A stretch of 64,000 nt of DNA from Mixophyes australis (taxonomy: Eukaryota > Chordata > Amphibia > Anura > Limnodynastidae): the NCBI GenBank assembly GCA_036250195.1, contig JAVHZZ010000005.1:178915448-178979447 (forward strand). Reading direction: 5' to 3'. The notes below the pieces were generated by a model that saw nothing but the letters and a program-made list of their open reading frames with translations, was not told the origin of the DNA and searched no databases. Shown piece after piece: positions 1 through 10,875 of this stretch (its first letter is position 1; each line of letters opens with the position of its first letter). Both the position numbers and the translations under genes were made by a program.

Positions 1-1615
1 CTGGTAGGAAAATGTACATAAGAAAATGTAAATAAATAGAAAAAATACAAATACAGATTCTATTCAAAGTAATACAAAATATGTTGTTTTCCCCTTTAAA
101 ATCAAACTATTTTCTTTCTGCTGTAGTCAAAATGGAAATGTCAATGATCAAATATAATGCAGTTGCCACGCTAATGATTTAAGTACTATCAGCTGGAGGG
201 GTCAATACGCAACCATTCGACCATGCTGCTGATAGCCATCATACTCTTTCCATATTGCTGCACAATAGATAGGCCTCCTAAAAGGCATATCTGTGGATGT
301 GTCCATGTCTAATTGTGTCATAATTATGTGAACATGCCCTAAAGTGTACTCAGCTTGCACTTACCCGGCCATGCCTATCCTGTCTCCAGGCATAAGGATA
401 TGTACAAATGTATATACGGACACAGGCATCAGGGGAGGGTGGCAAACTTTAGCCCAGGGACAAAACTCGACTCAGCAGCCTATTAGGAACATTTTAAAGG
501 AAACAAATGCAGGTGGCCCAGTGACCCAGCCCTAGGTAGCCCACTATGGGACCGGCCCAGGGGAGCAAATGCCCCCCTGTCCCCCAGCACCTGATAGGCA
601 TACATATTTTTGATGCACATGCACAGTACGGATATGTGAATCTTACATATATAACAATTGATGTATGTTCAACTGTAAATGAGCCCAACAGAGGCTATAA
701 GCAATATTTACTCCCTGAAACTGAAAAAATATTCATATTTATGCCGTGGCAGAAGCTGGCAAGGATGCAATATATTTCACAGCTGATAATACATCAAATA
801 TAGTCATACTGTAGGTGTAATATATGATAATTCTACAGGTAACAGATTTGCTTTCTTTTGGAATATAAGAATTGTTTCCTAACAATGTGCAAATTTGCAG
901 CAAACCACAGCAACAAATGTCTAATTGGTTGTTAATGGTTTTTGCACATTTGCACTTTCTTAGTAAATAATCCCCATGTGTGTGGCTTATGTATAAACAC
1001 ATAAGCTTTGTCAGAAATTCTAATTGGCTCTGCAGGAAAAAAAATTTTTTTTATCTGTTATGTAGTGCTAGTAACTAACATGAAATGCCAAAGAATCCTG
1101 CATAAAAACCCAACAAATAGCTTGAAAACTATGCATAAATATCATAAAGAAGTCCCTGAGATCATTTTAAATGTTCTTACTGTGTTTTTTTTATCTCGCT
1201 AAACAAGTTTGTTCCACTGTTGGTTGAGAGGAACACAGACTAGGAAACAGGTTGCTGTGTATAGTTTAGGCACTTCCACTCGCTATTTTTAAAACTAAGA
1301 CAGCCCTTACACAATTTCAAAAGTCACTGATCCAGGCAAATCCCTAGTGACTTTCAAAATATTAATACTGCAAAATAAATATTGCTACTGTAAAAAAATT
1401 ATAAGCATTATTCATAGTTACTGACTTTGTGACTCTGTCTTCTTGTCTTCTGGGAGGACAGGTCACATGACGGGTAGGAGGGGACGTGGTGACGTCTTTG
1501 CATCACCATAGTCATGCCCCCACTATGAAATGCCTAAATTCACAGCATTGAATACCTTAATGACACGATTAAGCCCCTTCCCGATAATCAATGCTGTGAA
1601 CTTCGGCATTTTTTA
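1..1615. other. AT-rich non-coding DNA, nothing recognised
   Basis: All frames are broken by stops within short distances and no transposon terminus, tandem repeat or splice-flanked exon was recognised. The short open frames here lack codon structure and overlap each other on both strands. If PXDC1 extends leftwards this would be intronic or downstream DNA. Confidence 0.5.
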
Positions 1616-1627
1616 GGATCCAGCAGA

Positions 1628-1946
1628 GTTGCCTACTCTTCCGGGAGGACTCCACGAAATTCCGGGAGAGTAGGCATATATGGCATTACTACTGCGATAA
1701 GAACAGATTTAAAGCCAAGCAAAATGAAAACAAAAGGCTGTATAGCATACTTGACTACTTTCACAGACTTCTTTCCAGGAGCGGGGCGTGACTGGAGGGC
1801 GGGAGGGGGCGGCGCGCTGCAATCGTGAATCGCGTCATTTTGAGAAGGCAGTAGCGGGATGCGGGAGACTTGCCAGCTCTCCCGGAAGTCCATGAGACCG
1901 ACCCGAATTTCAGGAGTCTCCCGGACATTCCGGGAGAGTTGGCAAC
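1628..1946. mobile_element. hAT-type MITE, CATACTTGCC family (diverged copy)
   Basis: The ends are inverted copies of one another: GTTGCCTACTCTTCCGGGAG at the left and a CCGGGAGAGTTGGCAAC end at the right. The same CCGGGAG-type subterminal blocks recur at 14621-14878, 14934-15181 and 25386-25664. The interior carries the 'gggcgtgactggagggcggg' block shared with 16957-17099. No coding capacity. The hAT assignment rests on the better preserved relatives, which have 8-bp target duplications. Confidence 0.6.
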
Positions 1947-2316
1947 TTTGCTGTATAGTGAAACAGAACCTCATATATGTCATGCAAGTATTATTGGGCA
2001 TGACCATGATTTTTAATATGCATATGGATTATAGAACGGGAGGGGATGTTGGTGTAATGTCACAATATTTTTTACCTGATAGGCTTGCTTTAAAGCCTGA
2101 TACTCTGACAAATATTCTCATTACTTTACCTAATTACAGGGTAATACCACCTGTCCTAAAGTTAATCACTAAAGCATTGATACATAGTAATGAATGTAGT
2201 CTCTGAACAAGTGTTTGTAGAGTGTGTAAACATCAGTTCCGAGTCTCTGGTTCTTGCAGTTTGTCATTTTTGCAAAAATAAGCACCACTTTTAAATGCTG
2301 CCATTTTATATCCCTT

Positions 2317-3418
2317 GGGCCTGATTCATTAAGGAAAGTAAGGCAAAAAAATGAGTTTTCTTCTATACAAACCATGTTACAATGCAAGGGGTGCAAATTG
2401 GTTAATTATTTTGCACACAAGTCAAATACTGGTTGTTTTTTCATGTAGCACACAAATACTTCATAGCTTTATTTTTACACTGAAATATAAAGTTGATCTA
2501 GGACAAGCCCTATCTAATACCGCTTTCATACTGCCGCCCCGGCAATATCCCGGGTTTTTCAAGCCGGGTTTTTGCCGGGGCTCGGAGCGTCCCAGCTCAG
2601 AAACACCATTCATACTGCACCTCGGACCCGGGAATTTCCCGGGTTGACCCCATTTATACTGCACAAGTCTGTGCCCTGGCAATTTGTGGGAGTCATCACC
2701 AGAGCAGTTTTCATTGGCTGAAAACATTTTTTTTTTTGTAATAGTCTGCTTTTCTGCTGTTTTATCCATAAAGATGTGTGAGTGTATCTTATAACATATT
2801 TTAATTTTTATTGTTCCATTGTATCATTTGTAAACAATCAGACATTTCTTCAGTGTTTCCACCAATTCCGTTCTGTACTGCTCACCGCTCCGTACTTTAC
2901 TTTAGTCACCTATGTAAAGTATGTGCGACCTTTCTCTTTCGTTTGTTTCTTATAGTGTGGATGATAGAAGTAGTTGTTTCAGTCCATACTGTTGTTTTCC
3001 TCTCGAGTTTTTTTTCCTGGTTTTATATATGCAGTTAATGTAAATATTGTGAGCATTACAGGTCAGACAGCCAATCAGCTTGTTTTCTGTGCAACCCGGG
3101 TTGAAAAACCAGGGTTGCACCATTCATAGTGCAGGCAACCCGGGTCCGACCCGGGAATTACCCCTCGATAAATCCCGGGTTAAAGACCCGTGTTTTTAGA
3201 CCCGGGATTTTTGACTTGTACGATTCATACTGCACCAAGACCCGGGTCGTTTGAGCTCGCCCCGGCAAAAACCCGGGATTTTGGTGCAGTATGAATGGGG
3301 TATAACTAAAAATCTGTCTCCACATTTTAATTTTACATCCCCATCCAATGCAACATGGTTTTGCCAAGGTGCAAAGTTACTTATTTTTTTGCTTCACTTT
3401 CCTTAATGAATCAGGTCC
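2317..3418. mobile_element. MITE family A (GGGCCTGATTCATTAAGG termini), split by a nested element
   Basis: The left terminus GGGCCTGATTCATTAAGG is mirrored at the right end (CCTTAATGAATCAGGTCC). The family's internal blocks follow in order: 'accatgttacaatgcaaggg' on the left and 'aatgcaacatggttttg' on the right. A 785-bp second element sits in its middle (2518-3302). Other copies of the family are at 12936-13132, 15233-15630, 18029-18172 and 33829-34161. It encodes nothing. Confidence 0.75.
2518..3302. mobile_element. Nested snap-back element, PIF/Harbinger-like (TAA target duplication)
   Basis: The element begins TACCGCTTTCATACTGC and ends with the inverted counterpart GCAGTATGAATGGGGTA. 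It is flanked by TAA on both sides (2515-2517 and 3303-3305). A 3-bp TWA duplication is the PIF/Harbinger hallmark. Subterminal DNA is packed with CCCGGG / CCCGGGTTTTT blocks in inverted orientation. A second copy lies at 14045-14434. The central part is AT-rich and has no credible reading frame. Confidence 0.7.
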
Positions 3419-4280
3419 ATTGTGATTAATAGAATGGTTATTAACAGTCACAGCAAATTCTCAACAAATTCTGGTTTCCAAGTGGCAATGGTAACCAAAA
3501 TTCTGGAGTTGGTGATATAGGAATCTCAAATTGACATCTAAACTTGGAGCTTATGCCTAACTTAATTTAAGTCTGGAAACCCACATTTTGTGGTAATGTT
3601 CTTTAGAGTTTGGGGATATGTATCAATTAGGACATATGTTTGTGCAAGTTATGACACCCATAAAACATAGCAAGTGCTCCTTGAGAATTGGGATCCATTA
3701 ATGTCCACGTGTAATGAATAATTGTACCTCACTGATCTGACTTTTCTAATGCAGTTTAACTTAATTGAAAGCATATGCCTTGGATAGGAGCCCATGACAA
3801 TCTCTGCACTAATTAAACTATAAACGACTGAGGCTTAAGATCTTATAAATCCTTAGTGTGTTAGTACAGCACATACAATCAAATATGTAGTATGGTTATA
3901 TGTTTTTATAGTTTCTAAACAAACCACTTAATATTAAGACGTCAATACCCCTACTTCATTAGTAAAACCTCTGTGAAACTCTTATTTAAAGCTGTATCGA
4001 GGGCTTTATTTAATGGATATCACAAGAACTGTAGGGTATTTTCTCAAGTGATACACTCTACCGGTCTGCAATCGTTCCTACTCTCTGGAAAACGATGCAA
4101 AGCAATTAAACTTCATTCTGACTGCTATGAGGGATGAGGGCTGTAAGGGAACAAATGCTACGGTGCTATGTATAAAGTGGGCAATATGTGCTATGTCTGT
4201 GTTAGGCAATATATGCCCACCAGAGAGGTGGGCATATATGTAATAATTACATAAGTCCAGTCAGTAATTCACCATTTGTA
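3419..4280. other. Unassigned AT-rich DNA with one short perfect hairpin
   Basis: No repeat family or exon recognised. The only structure seen is a 13-bp perfect inverted repeat at 4209-4239. Confidence 0.5.
4209..4239. repeat. Perfect 13-bp hairpin
   Basis: ATATATGCCCACC and its exact reverse complement GGTGGGCATATAT are separated by the 5-nt loop AGAGA. It is isolated, with no adjacent polymerase III boxes or T-run that would suggest a transcript. Confidence 0.8.
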
Positions 4281-4340
4281 TTAATATTATTATTGTTGTT
4301 GATATGTAAGGTGCCACAGTGCTCCATGGCGCCAGACAGC
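4281..4340 (-). mobile_element. L2-like LINE/SINE 3' tail fragment
   Basis: Read on the minus strand this gives the conserved tail 'ggcgccatggagcactgtgg' followed by an ATT/AAT-rich end. This is the same design as the plus-strand tail at 7140-7229. Only the 3' extremity is present. Confidence 0.5.
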
Positions 4341-4440
4341 AGGGAAAACATATATAAAACACGGACATACAATGTAATTAAATGTCCACGGAGGTGGGCA
4401 TAACCTTTAAGCAGTCAATCTAATATTAATGCCTTTGTAT

Positions 4441-5760
4441 TTTTTATTCATTAATATTTATTTATATAGTGCCCAAATACTATGTAGCTCTTTACAACAA
4501 CAGAAATAAAACAAGACTGGGTACTAACAGACAGACAAAATGGTAAGAGTGCCCTGCTCCCAAGCTTACAATTTATAGGAAATAGGTGTTTCATACATGA
4601 AGGGCCACATAGAGCATATTGACCCAGCCAGAGACCAATTGGAAAAAGTGTTTAGTGTACTATGTGATACAGTCAATGTTCAGACGGTTTTTGAATATAG
4701 AGGGAGAATAAAGGGAAGATAAGTTTTGTTAATGGCTTTGCATGTTGGTAACAGTATTTTATATTTGACTTTGTAAAATACAGACAACCAATGTAGGGAC
4801 TGACAGAGCGGAGGAGCAGTAGAAGAACATTTTGCAAGGAAAATTATTGTAGCAGCCCAGTAAAGAGGGAATTGCAGTCCTTCCCAATAAGGAGGGAATT
4901 GTAGTCCCTCCCAGTAAGGAGGGAATTGTAGTCCTTCCCAGTAAGGAGGGAAATGTAGTCCTTCCCAGTAAGGAGGGAATTGAAGTCCTTCCCAGTAAGG
5001 AGGGAATTGTAGTCCTTCCCAATAAGGAGGGAATTGTAGTGCTTCCCAGTAAGGAGGGAATTGTAGTCCTTCCCAATAAAGAGGGAATTGTAGTCCTTCC
5101 CAATAAGGAGGGAATTCTAGTCCTTCCCAGTAAGGAGGGAAATGTAGTCCTTCCCAGTAAGGAGGGAAATGTAGTCCTTCCCAGTAAGGAGGGAAATGTA
5201 GTCCTTCTCAGTAAGGAGGGAAATGTAGTCCTTCCCAGTAAGGAGGGAATTGTAGTCCTTCCCAGTAAGGAGGGAAATGTAGTCCTTCCCAGTAAGGAGG
5301 AAATAGTAGTCCTTCCCAGTAAGGAGGAAATAGTAGTCCTTCCCAGTAAGGAGGAAATAGTAGTCCTTCCCAGTAAGGAGGGAAATGTAGTCCTTCCCAG
5401 TAAGGAGGAAATAGTAGTCATTCCCAGTAAGGAGGAAATAGTAGTCCTTCCCAGTAAGGAGGGAAATGTAGTTCTTCCCAGTAAGGAGGGAATTGCAGTC
5501 CTTCCCAGTAAGGAGGGGACTGTAGTAGTCAATGCGAGAGATTTTTCTTGCATGTAGTAAAGGTTTTGCAGTGCATTGTATGAGATATGCACATATTCTG
5601 GAAATGTTTGTTAGATGAACGTATCAAGATTTGCATAAAGACTGGGGGCAAAAAATGACAGTTGTGTTATGTGGGGAACAAAGGACAGTTCAAAGATGCC
5701 AACTAGGCAGCGAGCTTGAAGGATAGGATTTATTTTTGTGTTGTCCACTGATGTATTTTC
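4441..5760 (-). mobile_element. Old L2-type LINE fragment hosting a minisatellite
   Basis: Several blocks align in order with the better preserved L2 copy at 22149-23600: the 'gtgccctgctcccaagctta' block, a block ending 'gactgacagagcggag', and after the minisatellite the 'actgggggcaaa' and 'aggcagcgagcttg' blocks. Orientation is minus, with the tail 'tatttatatagtgccc' on the left. All reading frames of the LINE proper are destroyed. The minisatellite at 4857-5524 interrupts the alignment at the LINE segment corresponding to about 22918-22935. Confidence 0.65.
4857..5524. repeat. 27-bp minisatellite, about 25 tandem copies
   Basis: The unit is approximately GTAGTCCTTCCCAGTAAGG plus AGGGAAT. 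Variants end GGGAATT, GGGAAAT or GGAAATA, and the last occurs in consecutive runs, which points to recent local amplification of sub-blocks. Because 27 is a multiple of three and the unit has no stop in either direction, long frames are open on both strands. On plus the repeating peptide is VVLPSKEGN and on minus it is PSLLGRTTF. The opposing 172- and 277-codon frames are by-products of periodicity and are not called as genes. Confidence 0.95.
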
Positions 5761-6382
5761 TAGGCTCAAGACACTTTTATTACAGCAGTGGTTTTATATA
5801 GTATTGTCATTACTATGGGCTGCCAGTCAACACATCACTCAACAAGAATTATTATGAAACCTGTAGAATTATTACAGTACTCCTAAGGGATTACACACAT
5901 GAAGAATTGTAGATTTTACATTTGTCAACTAATCCTAATATTTATGGTGATTTAATGATTGCACAGACTTTAAACAGAGTACACAGTGTATGCAGGTGTG
6001 AAGTCCATAATGTGCCAGACTGTTGCACATAATCCATTACCATAAACATTTTTGTTTACAGCTATCCCGGGTCCAAGTAACAAAGGGGAAGAATGATAGG
6101 GAATCTTTCAACATGGGCATGGGCAAGGTGTCATACCAGATGTACATGACTCTGAACATGTGTTCTGAAATGGATAAAATATCACTATCTAATCTGCCTA
6201 CAAGATGTTTCCCTTGCTGTTGTGGCCCCTGATAAGATTCTCCCCTGGCCTTCAATTCTTTAAATGCTCTCTGATTACGCACCACTTGTCTAGAGCCTAT
6301 CCCACTCCAACCTATACTACTCACACTGGTACACACTTGCGTCTGTCCTAATCTACATCATGAGCCACAGTCTCTTTCTTTA

Positions 6383-7001
6383 GCTAGGTACTCACTACAG
6401 CAGTGGATCCCAAACTTTTTCAGTTTAAGGCACCCTTAAGGTCTCCATAATTTTTTCAAGGCACCCCTAAGCCAAAATAATTGCCAAGTAGTCCCCCACC
6501 TTGCTTACCACTGGCCCTGGCCGAGGCACCCCTGTGAGATCTCCGAGGCACCCCAGGGAGCCTAGGCGCACAGTTTAGGAACCACTGCACTACAGGTTAT
6601 TCACCCGATTATCGTGCCAATCACATGATAAATGGCTGTTAGTTCCGATATCATATTAGTGTGTACCCTCACAAAATAATGTTGTATTGTAACAAAGCAC
6701 ATCATATTGTTTCATTTGGTAACAGCACTAAAAATCTCTATAAACAATGGAATGTTGGGCAAATTCTGAAGTCTGTACGCACTCACGACCAGCAGTGGAG
6801 GCAGTTCTCCATAGAGTGTGCAGAGTCACAATCGTTTCAGCAAATGATTATGACAGATGAAGAGCACAGATCTGAGGGTAAATTGTGGAAAATCGTGTAA
6901 GTGTGAACACATGAATCGGCATGCTGATCGGGACTTTCATTCGTTAGTAAAATCGTTAATGGTAGTGCATTGGGAGAAATTTTCTGCAGTGTGTACCCAG
7001 C
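6383..7001. mobile_element. PIF/Harbinger MITE, GCTGGGTACACAC family, split by a hAT element
   Basis: Termini are GCTAGGTACTCACTACAG at the left and the inverted CTGCAGTGTGTACCCAGC at the right. TTA flanks both ends (6380-6382 and 7002-7004). Internal blocks include 'cccgattatcgtgccaatca', 'agtgtgtaccctc' and 'tatgacagatgaagagcaca'. They recur at 7453-8570, 47833-48246, 57343-57762 and elsewhere. The hAT element 6401-6587 sits 18 bp inside the left end. Confidence 0.8.
6401..6587. mobile_element. 187-bp hAT MITE with perfect 8-bp target duplication
   Basis: The element starts CAGTGGATCCCAAACTTTTT and ends AGGAACCACTG. CACTACAG is duplicated exactly at 6393-6400 and 6588-6595. The TIR and the 8-bp duplication define a hAT element. 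An inverted-orientation sister of 186 bp is at 47126-47311. Insertion was into the terminal region of a Harbinger MITE, so it is younger than that element. Confidence 0.9.
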
Positions 7002-7004
7002 TTA

Positions 7005-7194
7005 CGTCTCAACGCTGCTCTTTTCCCACTAGAATGTAAGCTCTCATGAGCAGAGCCCTCCTTACCCTTTGGTTTCACATATGCACTTATTTTGTCTACC
7101 TTGTATGTATCTGTTTTATATATTCTGTTTTCCTCAATGTCTGGTGCTTCAGAGCACTGTGGCACCTTACAAATTAATGACAATAATAATAATG

Positions 7195-7229
<35 letters not shown>
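7005..7229 (+). mobile_element. L2-type LINE 3' end with (AAT)n tail
   Basis: The block 'gaatgtaagctctcatgagc', then 'agagcactgtggcacctta' and an (AAT)n run of roughly 40 bp match the 3' UTR organisation of the fuller copy at 40941-41625. Only the extreme 3' end is present, as expected from 5' truncation during target-primed reverse transcription. It abuts the Harbinger MITE ending at 7001. Confidence 0.65.
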
Positions 7230-7231
<2 letters not shown>

Positions 7232-7452
7232 TAGTGCATTACTGACTGGACTTCGTCATTATCCAATATTTGATGAAACATTCTATTTGTATGCTTATAA
7301 AATTGCTTACCATTTAATCAATAGCAGCTTAATTTAAGAATAAACACTTTGCAGTATACACATACAGCAGTCTTTATTCTACAATAATGTGTAATAATGT
7401 ATATTAGTGATTATCAATTAGTTGATTTGTATTTCTGTATTGACATCATTAA

Positions 7453-8570
7453 AGCTGGGTACACACTATAGGTTTTTCACCTGATTATCGTGAAAAACAC
7501 ACAATAAACTAGAGATGAGCGGGCTCGGATATCTGAAATCCGAGCCCACCCGAACGTTGCCGATCCGAGCCGGATCCGAGACAGATCCGTGTATTCCCGC
7601 CAATTGCAAAACTGAAACCGAGGCTCTGAGTCATAATCCCGCTGTCGGATCTCGCGATACTCGGATCCTATAAATTCCCCGCTAGTCGCCGCCATCTTCA
7701 CTCGGGCATTGATCAGGGTAGAGGGAGGTTGTGTTAGGTGGTCCTCTGTCCTGCTATATCTCGTGCTGTGCTGTGCTGGGGAAATAACAATGCCCTTAGA
7801 AGGACACAGCCCAGCCCAGCCCAGCACAGCACGAAAAATTTTAAAAAAGTTATAAAAAAAAAGAAATAAAAAAAAAATATCCAAAAACAATCCTGCAGTA
7901 TAAATCCATTGGTACTGCAATATTACAAAGTTCACTGATTCTGCAGAATAGATTGGGAATTAGTGGAAATGATTGTTATTGAATGTTATTGAGGTTAATA
8001 ATAGCGTAGGAGTGAAAATAAACCCAAAAACTTGATTTTAACACTTTTTATGTTATTTTCAAAATAAATCCGAATCCAAAACCTTAAATCCGAACCAAAA
8101 CCTTTCGTCAGGTGTTTTGCGAAACAAATCCGAACCCAAAACCTCAAGCAAATCCGAATCCAAAACACAAAACACAAGACACCAAAAGTGGCCGGTGCAC
8201 ATCCCTACAATAAACGATCATTAGGTCCAATATCGCATTAGTGTGTACGCTCCAACGATCATGTTTTATTGTTCCCCATCGTATCATTTCATTTGATTTT
8301 ATAAACGGACTAAAAATTACTATGAATGATGGAACAATGTCAGGCAAATTCTGAAGAGTGTATGATCTTACAACCAGCAGCAGAGGCAGATCTCCATAGG
8401 GTTTACAGAGTCACAATCTTCTCAGCAGATGGTTATGACAGATGAAGAGCACAGATGTGAAGGTAAATCGTGTAAAATCATGTAGGTGTGTACATCGGGA
8501 CTTTCAGTCATTGGTAATATCGTTAAAGATATTTCATTTGGAGAAATTTTCTGTAATGTGTGTCCAACCT
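7453..8570. mobile_element. PIF/Harbinger MITE, GCTGGGTACACAC family, split by a 698-bp hAT element
   Basis: The left end AGCTGGGTACACACTATAGG and the right end 'ttttctgtaatgtgtgtcc' are diverged inverted copies. Internal blocks 'tatcgcattagtgtgtacgc' and 'atgacagatgaagagcacag' match the family. Removing the insertion 7510-8207 and one target copy leaves about 412 bp, the usual family length. Confidence 0.75.
7510..8207. mobile_element. Non-autonomous hAT element, 698 bp, perfect 8-bp target duplication
   Basis: The element starts TAGAGATGAGCGGGCTCGG and ends GTGCACATCCCTA, an imperfect inverted pair. CAATAAAC is duplicated exactly at 7502-7509 and 8208-8215. The right half holds the repeated motif 'aatccgaacccaaaacc', also seen in the remnant at 34290-35542. 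The central A-rich and GCACAGC-rich tracts carry no transposase. The minus frame spanning it is non-homologous filler. Confidence 0.88.
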
Positions 8571-9740
8571 ACATACAGTATACATATTGTCTATTATCCC
8601 CACAGAGATTATATCTAATAGGATGTATAATATATATGATAATCACATAAAGATTCTAAGTCCCACTTGGGGTCCCAACTCACAGATTGAGCACTTCTGA
8701 TGTATTTCACCCTTAGTATTGTACAAAACTTTAAAAATATAAGTATGAACAACTGAAAGTGAATAAAACCTAGGACATTTTTGCCAATGAAGAGCATTTT
8801 GTAATTATTCTCATTTGTTTAATAATATATGCAACTTTTTATACCTTAGACTTTTATAACTTTTAACTCACCCTTTGTTCAAAAGCATATTAGTGTGTTT
8901 TAATTATTCAACAGCTTTGAAGTCAGGCATAAAGGAGGTTCAATTATCATACATTTGGCAATAGCAGAAAAACATCAGCTTATTAAATCATGCATGGGCT
9001 TGCTGAAAGGAATACAAAAGACTACTTAATTGATTCTAAGTATAGCATCGTTGCTAGTCTACAGACTCCCATTGACCGAAAGTGTATGACGGATAAATAA
9101 ATTATTATTTACTTTATGTAGTTTTTTATTACCATTTTATCTAAAGATCTAATTCTGTTTCTTAGTCACATTGTCATTAGTTTAGTAATCTGTAGGCAAC
9201 GTCAATAAACATTTTCCATGTGGTTATATATTGGCACAGTATAGGAATGGAATTTGCAGTATAAGGTCAGGCTCCAGAGCTGGTAAAGAGAACATCCAAT
9301 GTCCTGACATTAAATATCATGGTCAATAGAAAAAGTTTGATGCATTAAGGTTGTTTAATACAGATGTGCGTCAGATAAATAGATAAACTAAAGGCATTTG
9401 CAAAACCTAGTGTACAAGTAGCTATTGTGCTGCAATCCATTGTTGTGATCCTACACTTGTAAAGGGAAGAAACAATTTTCTGTCTTCAGTGTTCTTTTCC
9501 TGGAGCATACTAGTCTACGTCAATGAGTATGCTCAGTCTCTATGCTCATCAGTCTTTATCTGCCTATAATCAAGCCTAATTGTTACTCTTAATAGTGTCC
9601 GATCTTTGCAAAGTTATTGTTTGTTTCTTGTGCTGCAATTTCTAAGACTGCTACTGAATTTCCTGTTTTCCCCAGAAACCCGAAGTTTAGCCTGATCCTG
9701 ACCTTGTAGACTTCTAACACCTCTGACCTTTTGGCCCTGA
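8571..9740. other. Unassigned AT-rich DNA
   Basis: No repeat termini, exon-like frames or tandem arrays recognised over this stretch. Confidence 0.5.
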
Positions 9741-9834
9741 CTCCTTGCCAATAACTAGTAAACAATCTGCTCCTGTCTCATTGACACCATCTATTATATG
9801 TGTGTCAGTAGATCCAGCCACTTCTGACCTGTTA

Positions 9835-9970
9835 TCTGCACAGCTTAACTACAAGTATTGCCAATATATCCAGCTACTTCAGTACTGTGACCTGCTGCAC
9901 AGCTTAACTACAAGTATTGCCAATATATACAGCTACTTCAGTCCTGTGACCTGCACAGGACTGAAGTAGC
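9835..9970. repeat. 66-bp tandem duplication ending in a perfect 17-bp hairpin
   Basis: The segment 'gcacagcttaactacaagta' through 'ctacttcagt.ctgtgacctg' occurs twice in tandem. The second copy runs into its own inverted echo: GCTACTTCAGTCCTGTG at 9932-9948, loop ACCTG, then the exact reverse complement CACAGGACTGAAGTAGC at 9954-9970. Confidence 0.9.
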
Positions 9971-10254
9971 ACCTGCACCTGCAAGAGTAAAACATTGGTA
10001 AGTATGAATCTACACCTCTACAAAATTAGCAGCTAATTTTTGGATAAGGAGCAAATTTGACAGAGTTCATGGAGACAAATTACATTGTGCAAGTATTCAT
10101 TTGATAACATCTTCCATTGTTCTGGATCCTCCCTGGTTTCATATTATTATATCTGCAGAAAGTTACCAATATAGAATTGCAGATATTGACAAGACAGTGA
10201 GCATAAGTGATAAGTAGCATCCGCATGAAGTAGTCCTGTGCATAAGAGTGTTAG

Positions 10255-10690
10255 GGTGAAAGGCCCATAGGTGCAATGTTAGGAAGGAAAACACAAGGAA
10301 AGATGGCCCTGCTCATGAGAGCTTACATCTTAGAAGGAAGGGGGAGACACAAATAGGGTGGCACTAAGTGGGAAGTAGAAATGGTAGCAAAAGTAGAGGA
10401 CTTAGGAGAAGGAGGGCTAATAGGCTTGAATGAAGAGACAGATGAGCTTTGAAGGCAATTCTGAAGCCTTGGGTACTAGTGTCTTATCTAATAGGGTGTG
10501 GGGGTACGTTCTGGAGGTCGGAAGCAACACAGGAAAAATCCTGAAGGTATGAATGCAAAGTGGTAATCAGTTCAGTGTGGTAGTCAGGTGGCAGTCGTTG
10601 GCAGAGCGGAGGGGGTGGGATGGAGTGTGGGTAGAATTGAGTTTGAAGATGTAATTTGTAGAGGAGTGGCTGAGGGATTTATAGGTTGCT
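10255..10690 (-). mobile_element. Diverged L2-type LINE 3' fragment
   Basis: The block 'gccctgctcatgagagctta' and the 'cgttggcagagcggaggggg' block line up with the minus-strand L2 copy at 22149-23600 in the same order. All frames are broken. Confidence 0.55.
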
Positions 10691-10875
10691 GACTATCTCT
10701 GCCAGTCACTACACTGGCTCCCCGTCTCTTGCAGAACCAAGTTCAAACTACTCACCTACAAAGCCCCCAGCCAATCCTCTCTCTCTTACATCTCCAACCA
10801 ATCTCTACCTACCAGTCTAGTCCTGGCACCGTGCAGGCGCTCCTCTGCATACTACGTTAACGATGTCATTTTAAC
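10691..10875 (+). mobile_element. L2-type LINE fragment, C-terminal coding part, inverted relative to its neighbour
   Basis: The plus-strand translation reads HWLPVSCRTKFKLLTYKAP and continues YISNQSLPTSLVLAPCRRSS. This is the conserved stretch after the RT domain of L2 elements, and the same motif is at 63775-63860. It overlaps in element coordinates with the minus-strand piece just to its left, so the two come from separate insertions or a rearranged one. Confidence 0.65.

Noticed and set aside
4857..5524. Regular direct repeats suggesting a CRISPR array
   Set aside because: Units are directly contiguous with no spacers, and the surrounding DNA is vertebrate LINE sequence.
5039..5557. 172-codon plus frame of VLPSKEG repeats as a protein gene
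   Set aside because: It is the plus-strand reading of a 27-bp minisatellite; an equally long frame exists on the minus strand and there is no promoter or splice context.
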